A DNA stretch of 64,000 nt from positions 35,402,943 to 35,466,942 of the forward strand of contig NC_083571.1 in the NCBI RefSeq assembly GCF_027579695.1. The letters are read 5' to 3'. Position numbers and translations under genes: made by a program. This DNA is from Neoarius graeffei. Its lineage: Eukaryota; Chordata; Actinopteri; Siluriformes; Ariidae. Shown here in pieces: positions 55,801-64,000 of this stretch (positions within the stretch are counted from its first letter, which is position 1; each line of letters starts with the position of its first letter). Under the pieces are notes generated by a model. It searched no databases, had not been told where the DNA came from, and saw only the letters and a list, made by a program, of their open reading frames with translations.

Positions 55801-57200
55801 CAGGAACTTTATCTTTGGAATGTTTAAGTCTAACCTTCGGAGGGCCTGTTAAATTCTTACTGAATGCTTTCTGTAGAGAAATACCGAATTTCACACTGAA
55901 TAGAAATCAAATCCATAATGATTTTGCTAAGAACCTGCTAGTCACGTTATGCTAGCACACTCATCAGGAAGCAAGCAGCTTAATGATTGTGTGTCGAGAC
56001 GAGAAATGAGCTGCCTGTTAGCCATGTAACGTCTCATAATTTGGTCAGACTTTGGTGTTTCTAAATTCATACGTTGCTGTGAAATGTAGCGCGTTAGCTT
56101 GCTAATTTGCCGCTTATCTGTGTTAAACAGTTCACGGATTTACTTCCACGCTGCCGTGAGACTGAATTTAATAGAAGAGGATTTAAATATAATAAAGTTT
56201 TCTGCAGCTGTACTGCTTTTACCCATTGCTGCTTTACAGCATTCTTTAGAGGATCAGAGATTGCTCACTCATTCAGACATGTTTATCTTGCACTTCAGTG
56301 TTCCAGCAGCAGAATTCAAAAGCTAGCAGCGCTAAGCTTTAATTACTCAGCTTCCTTATAATTAAGTCCTTGAAATGGATACACAGGGGCGCTCTACACA
56401 GAACAAGATCAGACCTTTTTCCTTTTTTTTTAACAAAGTGCAAACCTCACCCTGCTACTTTCCTTCCACAGGAACGCACTTGATGGGATGATTTCCTGGA
56501 AGATTTTACTGCTTAGCAAACTAATTTAATAACTCAGGCCCAGCAGGTCGTGAGGTAACATTTCCCTTAGCTGTCAGCAGATGGGAAGGAAACCAGGTGA
56601 TGGTGAGTTTAGGATTTTAGGATAATGGTGTACTGCTATGCTGACTGAATCTGTTGGGCCTCCCAGGATTCGTTTCACCGATCTCAGCTGATCTGAAAGT
56701 TTGGCTACAAAACAAGAAACAGGAAAGTGAACACACACTGTAAACTTTAGCATAGCATTTACGATTTTTAACCCTCTGGGGTCTAGAGTTTCTCTAGTAA
56801 AGCTCGACAGGTTTAGAATGAATAGGTCATGTATTGAGATAAATATCTTCAAGTTTTTCATCATACAAGCATGATAAACATATTGACAGAAACTTTATAT
56901 TTTACACTTTCATATGTGCCCACTGCCAAATAATATTATAGCTTTTAAATTACCTAAATTAGATGAAACATAAAACTTGTCACCTTACTCAGTCACACCA
57001 GAGTTGGAGCACTGAGCGTCCACTTACAGATTCATAAAAGACTGTTCACATGGTAACAGCATGATAATCGCTTTCACTCTTTCGGTTTCGATTGGTTTCT
57101 CTTTCGCGGTAGGAACCCACAGTAAACAGGATAAAATCTGTCAGACATAGTTTAGGCTATTTGGAGGTAAAACTTGTTGCGAGATGGCATGCAGACTTTG
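52851..57200. other. Unannotated stretch of 4.3 kb
   Basis: Mostly unique DNA with (TG)n runs at 53099-53112 and 54403-54420 and a 'ctcacacact' triplet at 54330-54356. 53150-53600 and 54740-54900 are GC-richer; frames at 52983-53405 and 53245-53598 have no motif I recognise. Intron or intergenic DNA of the minus-strand gene is plausible. Confidence 0.35.
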
Positions 57201-58401
57201 ACTACGTTCAGACTGCACCCTGAAACGACCCATATCCGATTTTTTTGCCCATATGCGACCTGTATCCGATTTGTTATTGACAATCTGAACGACACAGATC
57301 CGATTTTTTCACATGCGACCCAGGCCGCTTGGATATGTGGTCCTAAATCCGATGCATATCCGATATTTTCACATGCGACTGCAGTCTGACCGGACAGGTC
57401 GCATTCATGCGACCTACACGTCATCAACAAGAGACAAATGTCACTATTCTGCGTTGGCTAATCCCGCCTCTTTGGTGGAAAACAACAACATTTGTACAGT
57501 TTTCAGAATTTAAATAGACTTTTATAGAATTGATCAAGCTAATGGTGGATTTGGTAGGGACCTGGATGTTGATCTGTTAGCCTGATTAAATAAAACAGTT
57601 TCTATAACTGATTTATAACTTAAACCATCCTGTATTACAAGATTATAAGATTGTTCTGGAAATTTCCAGTAATTTGACACCTTCGGTCTCATTACTCTGC
57701 TGCCCACATTAATCAGATTATTGTGTGAGTTCCGCCACAAAAACCACATCGCCAGGTCTCGCCTCATCTCCTTAGCAAACTGCACTGGTGTTTATGCACC
57801 TTGAGCCAGCGCTGAGAGAAGTTGCAGAATTCAGCTGGCTATAAACAATCTAAATAAATATTTATAAAAATGTAGAAAAAGTTTATTAATATGAAGAAAT
57901 AAATATGTGCAAATTATTAAGCCTGAATGAAGAGTTTGGTAATACAGCGGCCGTATCCCAAATGACTGCCTACTGAAGCTCGAGTGCACTATATAGAGTT
58001 TAAAAATCCATTACTTCCTAGTAACATGTAGTGCACTTATATAGAAATTAGAGAGACATTTAGGAGTCAACCCTCGTTACCAGGCTACACGTTTTCATTT
58101 CAGTTCAGAAACAAAAACACACACGAGACCTCACACTTTAACACTAACCAGATAATTAAACAAACAAACAAAAAAGAAATCATTAAACATGAAGAGTGCG
58201 CTTTTTTTTTGTTTACGTATTAAGTAGATGTGCTTATTACGTGTCAATTTGCGCATGCGGGACACTTTTGGGTCGTTTTCCGTTCATATTGGAGATCGCA
58301 TACAAGTCTCATATAATTGGTAATGTGAACGGCCTAACAAAAAAATCGGATTTTACAACAAATCGTATATGGGTCGTTTCAGGTTGCAGTCTGAACGTAG
58401 T
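57201..58401. mobile_element. 1.2-kb TIR element (ACTACGTTCAGACTGCA ends)
   Basis: ACTACGTTCAGACTGCA at the left is inverted as TGCAGTCTGAACGTAGT at the right, and the TIR continues with 'cctgaaacgaccc' and 'gggtcgtttcagg'. The subterminal words 'catatccgat' and 'cgatatttt' recur several times. No transposase recognised: the minus frame at 57534-57785 (83 codons) is unassigned. The target duplication is unclear. Confidence 0.8.
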
Positions 58402-58880
58402 GTTTATGCACTTCAGATGATTCAGGACAGCAATTTAATTCATGATTCATTTCACGATTCAGGACAGTGATTCAATTCAATCTTGAGAACTGCGACACTG
58501 ATGATGAGCGGTGCCTTTTTTTTTTTTACCTTTTCCTTTGAGTCGATCCAGCCAAATATCAGCTTGAGTAAGTGTAAATATTTCTTCTATTTCTGAAGAG
58601 CTTATTGATTGATATGCGTGCGCTGTAGTGCATACACAAGAAACATGACTGAGCAGTTTTTCCAGAGTTAAAAGTATTTTCCTCAAGAATAGTTAATTTT
58701 GCTCAATTTTGAGTTTAGAGAGTAAAATTTGGAGTTGCAGTGGGAGCAAAATTACAGAGTAATTGTGTAACAGAGTTGGTTGTGGCTCTGAACTGAGTAA
58801 AATAGTACAAGAGTTAATTTCAAGACATACTGAATAGAGTCAAATACCAAAATAAAGTCAAATACTAGATAAATGAAGCT
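58402..58880. other. Unannotated stretch
   Basis: AT-rich with repeated 'gattcaatt' and 'gagtaaaat' words. No gene seen. Confidence 0.3.
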
Positions 58881-59253
58881 GTTGTAAAAAAAAAAAAAAG
58901 TTTTAGAACTGTGTTGGAGTGTGTGAAAAATAATTACCCATTGTGACTTGACCTGATGGGATTAAGAGATGGCAGTGGGAAGGGTTTTCACTCTTCTCAC
59001 TGAATGGAATAGAATTTTTTACTCTTCTTATTGAATATACCTCCCACTGCCAACCCTATATCCCAAAACAATAGGACATATTTTTTATGGCCAGTTAATT
59101 GTCCAAATCAATGGAGCAGATTTAAATTTTTGTACTTGAACCACTCCTAAGACTGAACAGAATCACCTCAAGTGACCAAAATGGTTCATCACAATGGGTA
59201 AGGTCATGTTTTTTTCACACATTCCAACACAGTCTAAAACTGCTTTTTACAAC
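58881..59253. mobile_element. MITE with long TIRs and an inner palindrome
   Basis: 'gttgtaaaaa..gttttagaactgtgttgga' at the left is inverted at the right as 'tccaacacagtctaaaac..tttttacaac', arms of about 60 bp including 'ttacccattgtga'. A second palindrome ('ggcagtggga' 58971, 'tcccactgcc' 59042) lies inside. No coding capacity. Confidence 0.75.
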
Positions 59254-59472
59254 ATCATTTCGTTGTTATTTTTTTAAAGGTACAATCATGACATACATAC
59301 TACATGGATATTATTGTAGCTGAACTTGTGCTGAATACAAAAAAGTCATATGACTTTGAAAATACTGTTTAGATTTGTTGAAATTGACAACAAAATCAGA
59401 GCATGCCAAAATCATTAGAGTGCCAGAAAATACCCTCAGACTCCAGAGAGTTAACCTACTTTTATGATATTA

Positions 59473-59670
59473 CAGGCATTTATCAGACACTCTTATCTAG
59501 AGAAATGTACAACAGGACCCTGATATACCCACAGCAGAGGCAGCCTGGGGAGCAGTTAGGGGTTAGGGGCCTTGCTCAAGGGCACTTCAGCTGTTCCTGC
59601 TGGTCTAGGGAATCAAACCAATCACCGTTTGGTCCCAAAGCTGCTTCTCTAACCTTTAGACCATGGCTTC
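59473..59670 (+). repeat. Dispersed fish repeat T, copy 3
   Basis: 'aggcatttatcagacactcttatctagag..cttgctcaagggcacttcagctgttcc..cctttagaccatggcttcc', collinear with the copies at 37131 and 40228. Confidence 0.75.
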
Positions 59671-59880
59671 CCCATGGTCATGGCCATGACCCCAACCTTT
59701 AGGCCATGACAATGCATCCTTGTTTCATCCACTGACTTACAATATGCTTGGGTTTCTGTGGTAAAATGGTGTTCTTGTTATTTTTCTTTTCCATGGTAGC
59801 ATTTCCCTGTTAGCATGTAGGCACCTCCTTAACATGTCCAAGTGGACACAAATGGCATTTATTATAATGCAGAGAAATAG

Positions 59881-59898
59881 CACGCACGCACGCGCACG

Positions 59899-59938
<40 letters not shown>
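59881..59938. repeat. (CA)n with GCAC variants
   Basis: A (GCAC)n-like start is followed by about 17 CA units. Confidence 0.9.
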
Positions 59939-59941
<3 letters not shown>

Positions 59942-62900
59942 GCTTGGTATGTCTGATAATGAGGAACACCACTTGAAACAAGTGCATTACTACTCCAAGT
60001 AAGTGTGCCCTGACGAACATTGCTTGGGCTTTTTCTTTGTCCTCAATGTGCCTTTATTTAGGCTTTGCTGTGTGACTGTGTTTTGGTTCGAGTTCTGTCT
60101 CTGACTTGTTATCCTAAGGTGTGCACCTGTTCTGTGTTTAACCCGTAATACTCTTTCATCGCATATTTCTCTGTATTGTTGAGTCTGGTCTTTTTTAAAA
60201 CTTTGATTATAGATTATCCCAATAAATTGTTGGCTTTTGAGCTGTTCCTTGATCTACCTTGTACACTACGATGATGATTCTTGGATACATCTCAATAAAG
60301 TTCATACTGAATTTACGCACCTGCGTTATGCCTCCCAGTGCTGCATATTATGAGTCATCATGATTGTTGCATTTAAGAAATAAACAAACAAACATATATG
60401 GTAAAATAACAAGTCTTTTACCAGTTCAGTATTGTGCTCTCTTGTTCATTCTATTGCTTTATCTTCATTACCCGATCCCTATCTCTTCCCCTGATTGCAT
60501 CTCACTCTCTCTTAAACATTCCGTCATCGCGTCCCACATCTCTCTCTGATTGTAATGGACAGCTTGGAGCTTGACACAAGGACGTGTTGCTCTCTTTAAT
60601 TCCCTCCTCTAAAACCTGCAGACTTTTAGCGTCGCCTTTTAAAGAGTTAGCTGCTGTCAGCGCTGATTTAGCTCGCCATCTGGACCTTCTGAAACACCTC
60701 ATTCGCTCTGTCCAAATTGACAGAAACATCTATTTTCCCTTCACGTTACTTTTGCTGCTGGCTTTCATCATGTCACGTCTTGGCACCCTTCCTCTGAGGA
60801 ATAAAGGGGGAATTAAAGAGCAAGGGGAGAACATTGGATAAGCCATCGAGTGTACCTATGGTTATGCGAGAGAGAGTAAGAGGGAGAGACTGACTTGACA
60901 AATTCAGCCTGTGAGAGGATTGGACAGACGTTTCAAAAGCGCTTTCACTGATCCTCGCCGCCAGTGACTTCTCTATCATATCACCGCATGTAGTTCTCTC
61001 CAGCATTGTGCAGGTCTAAAGGAACACCTGCTATCTCCACAGCGAAGAAAGAAAAAAATAAAAAGCTCCTTTTTACGGGAAGTTGACAGGACAGCATGAT
61101 GTATTGCTCGGGCTGCTGGAAGTTAATTAAATAGCCTGGGCAGTTACTAAAGCGAGGGAAAGCGAAGCAATGAGAACAATTTCAAGATGGCGGCAATCAT
61201 TCAGGCTCAGCATGAGGGTAAAATGTTCTGAGCAGATAGTGCTGGTTTTCGAAAGCCTTCATACTTCTAAAAAAAAATAAAGTTTTAATCTCTTTTGAGT
61301 TCATTATTTTAACTATGAAAAATAAACCTTTGGAAAACATGGGAGCCTTTGAATTTCTAAGATGTAATAAATCTGTCTAACTGGATTCCTCCTTTTAAAG
61401 GATGGATTGTTGCTTGATACTTTTCACACAAATCTTGAACACATGCATGGTTTTAGCTGTATATGTTGATGCTTACATTAAGCTCGGTATGATTCATAAA
61501 ATTAAATCTAATAAGGGGTTCTTAAGGTCCCAGCTGGGATGCAAGCAAGGACAGCTTAGCATGAAGCTACATACTAACAACCATCTCCCTATCCTTCATT
61601 ATGAGTAACGTGTGGCTCTTCATCTGTTCCACAGTTAATCCTTGCTCCCTTCATTAGCTGAATCAGATGCTGTAAAGTTGAAGAACATGCTAAAGTATGC
61701 GTGGCTGCATCTCAAGAGTCCTGGAGCTTGACAGCTTTGATGTAGAACGGCAGCAGAACAGACACAAAGAGACAGAAAGACAGACAGGTCTGGCTGATAT
61801 GTCTGTACTGATATGGTTTGTAATTTTATGTCTGACCTTGTAAACTAGCTGTCATAACACTGCAAACTAACTACCTTTGATGCATGATAAGCTCAAACTG
61901 CTCATCTCTGCATCCTCTAGAAACTTCACTGAATGCTAAGTGTGAGCACTTTTCTTCCTGAGACACTTCCTGTACACATTTATGAAGATATATGTGTATT
62001 TTAAAATCAATTTTATTTATCCTTCCTACTCTGTAGCTACCTGCCCTGGGGCATAGTATTGGGGTTGTTGTTTTTTTTTTCACTAAAGTCACTACCTACA
62101 TGCGTTCTTCATTAGCACACTTGGCCCACGGGGAATCTTCATCGATTATCCCATTATTGATTGTTAGAGAGTTTCATCAGAGTACTAACTCCCTGCATGT
62201 TCAATTCTCTACAGATTCTCGAACAGACACTATCTTTCCCAACCAGCAAGAGCAGAGCTTTTGCACAAGCTTCATAGCCAAAAATCCCTCTGACTTTTTA
62301 TCTGAATTATTATCGATGCTAAGAAATCCTGATTAGCATGAGAATTTATGCGAACGTTTTAGAGAAAAAAACATCACCCTGGGAGGATAAAAGATCTTTC
62401 TACTTAGGTTGCTAGCTATATATCTTTTAACCCAAGGCCCCACTTGAACATTTGGTCAATTAGGGGTCCTCATTCATTATCACATTATTGATTTCTGGAC
62501 AGTCCCTGGAGTGTACTAAATGCTCAACTCTTGACAGATAAAATGGTTGACTAGCATCATTCAAAATAACAAATAATTAAAGATTCAGGACTATACCACC
62601 TTCCCCAACCAGTGAGCCTAAACAGATTGCACCACCTCCCAAGGTAATGGCATCCCTTATCCTAGATATCCCAATTCTTCCAGTCTCAATACATCAGAAT
62701 GAGAATATGCACTTACAACAAATACACCAGTTCTAGTATATAGCCCCCCGGTTAGGATGATACACCTGGTTGATTCTGGACAAGAGCTACGAACATGTCA
62801 AGGTAAAGGACTTTTTACAAATGCACTTCCTGGAAAGTGCGAACTTGTCCCATTCTGTTGAGAATAAACAATGAGTGAAGGACTATGTAATCTTTTGCTT

Positions 62901-63064
62901 CTGAGTAAGAGCAAGGCAAATGCACAATCCATCTAGCCAACTAGAAATACTCTGATTTTTTTTTAATTTAATTCCTCAGCAGATCTAAGAATCCTGGCCA
63001 CTGGCAATTGCTACCAACTTAGGGGTAGCTGCTAACTGCACCACCAGAGCACACATTTGTTTAT
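59939..63064. other. Unannotated stretch of 3.1 kb
   Basis: Unique sequence. 60540-60760 and 60890-61200 are less AT-rich and could be conserved non-coding DNA; frames at 60502-60729 and 60584-60841 carry no recognised domain. Confidence 0.35.
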
Positions 63065-63215
63065 TCATTCTCAATATCTAGTTAATCCTGGTCAGGATGG
63101 TGATGGATCTGGAGCCAATCCCAGAAACACTGGGCACAAGGCAGGAACACATCTCAGATGGGACACCAGTTAATCACATAGCACCCATCATTTACAGTTA
63201 AGGGTAATTTAAAGT
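63065..63215 (-). repeat. Old SINE/LINE-tail-type repeat
   Basis: 'attctcaatatctagttaatcctggtcaggatggtgatggatctggagccaatcccagaaacactgggc.caaggcagg' resembles the diverged 3' part of a common fish retroposon distinct from the window's V-SINE. Confidence 0.55.
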
Positions 63216-63664
63216 AGTGTTTCTCAACCACTGGGCCACAGCCCACTAATGGGACATCTAGTGGGTCATTAATTTTTTTCAAGTTTGAAGCCAAATACTA
63301 AATAGTTCAGGATGTCGTAGTATCCCAAATCCGGTATCTGGTTTGCCATATACTTTTCAAGTGGAATGAATACATTTGTCGGTAAATTAAGAAGAACAAG
63401 CCTTTATTTTTGTCACATTCCTCCTCTACATTTAACCCGTGCATGTGTGCACACGGAGAGAGAGAAAGAGAGAGAGCACAGTGGGCTGAATAAATAAATA
63501 CGTTTGTGGGTAAATTATATGGATCTGTGATGCCTGCTGGAACAGAAGAGCAGGGAGGAATGGGAATTGAGCGGCTGTGGTGTGTTTACATGCGATACTA
63601 AAACTGATAGCATCCTAGCAAACATTGCAAAGACGTGAACAAAAAGCCCAGAAGTTCCTCCTTA

Positions 63665-63853
63665 CCCGGGCAAAAACGATAACGGATTTATCTTGTGTCC
63701 TGATCCCCAGATCTTTAACCCAGCCACATAAAAAAAGTTGCACTCCTCCCTTCCAGGTTTTCATCTGTGTGTCTGTGTAGAATGATGTCTGCAGCACCAG
63801 GTAGTCTGAGATTTCAGGAAACTCAATGGATTGATAATTTCCCAACTCATAAT
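63665..63853 (-). pseudogene. YqaJ/SWIM-type protein, exon 1 fragment
   Basis: Reading leftwards: 'YELGNYQSIEFPEISDYLVL', then 'QTSFYTDTQMKTWKGGVQ', '..CGWVKDLGI' and 'VIVFAR', followed by a gtaagg splice donor. It is clearly homologous to exon 1 at 28796-29032, including the same phase-0 junction. The start codon region is replaced by a 'gaatgaatgaat' run and the next exon was not found. This is a second, independent ISL2EU-type relic. Confidence 0.75.
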
Positions 63854-64000
63854 GAATGAATGAATAACTTTATTTAAACATGATAAGTTGATCAGCAGAG
63901 CTGGTGGGGTCATGCATGTACAGATACAAATAATTAAGAATACAAAAGACTAAAAATAAACAATCTTTAAAAAAAATTAAATCTGTTGATTATCTGTTAA

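Overview
The window reads as teleost fish nuclear DNA. It is AT-rich, has spliced eukaryotic exons, and is dominated by transposable elements of types common in bony fish: Tc1, piggyBac, hAT and PIF/Harbinger-like DNA transposons, Penelope, an L2-like LINE, and at least twelve copies of a tRNA-headed DANA/V-SINE-type SINE. From memory the SINE consensus resembles repeats abundant in catfishes, so a siluriform is my best guess, but this is not proven. There are no operons, CRISPR arrays, rRNA or tRNA genes.

Only one stretch looks like ordinary host coding sequence: a 65-codon C-terminal exon on the minus strand (48743-48940) with a clean splice acceptor, GC-rich third positions and a 3' UTR running leftwards. 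I could not name the gene. Its upstream exons should lie to the right, but I could not recognise any.

Layout: 1-4.7 kb holds old minisatellites, a TIR element (family A, copy 1) and Tc1 debris. 7.3-11.3 kb is a broken piggyBac transposon interrupted by family B copy 1. 11.3-18.2 kb is an unusual array of five TIR elements (B2, B3 inverted, A2, B4 inverted, B5) laid end to end, each junction a single TAA. Family B carries the first exon of a THAP zinc-finger protein in a tandemly repeated promoter-exon unit, and one copy holds a 641-bp near-perfect palindrome. 18.2-27.5 kb is mostly featureless with a few SINEs and one hAT-type MITE. 28.0-30.4 kb has two intact SINEs flanking a short ISL2EU-like element that still encodes the first two exons of a YqaJ/SWIM protein. 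31.7-35.1 kb is a Tc1 transposon that received a SINE and a hAT element. 35.6-42 kb is SINE-rich and includes a 1.2-kb element full of AAGTATACTT palindromes. 42.9-46.2 kb is a second Tc1 transposon interrupted by an L2-like LINE. 48-49 kb is the host exon. 49.6-52.8 kb is a four-level nest: Penelope > THAP-encoding ISL2EU-like element > SINE > family A copy. 53-64 kb is mostly unique DNA with two TIR elements, a dispersed repeat and a second YqaJ exon.

The most interesting theme is that parts of a two-gene transposon system (THAP-type transposase plus YqaJ/SWIM protein, the ISL2EU arrangement) occur as separate fragments. A THAP exon has also entered a different, short-TIR family whose target duplication is TAA/TTA and which inserts serially at its own ends. 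Nearly all coding breaks sit in homopolymer runs, so assembly error should be excluded before the elements are called dead.
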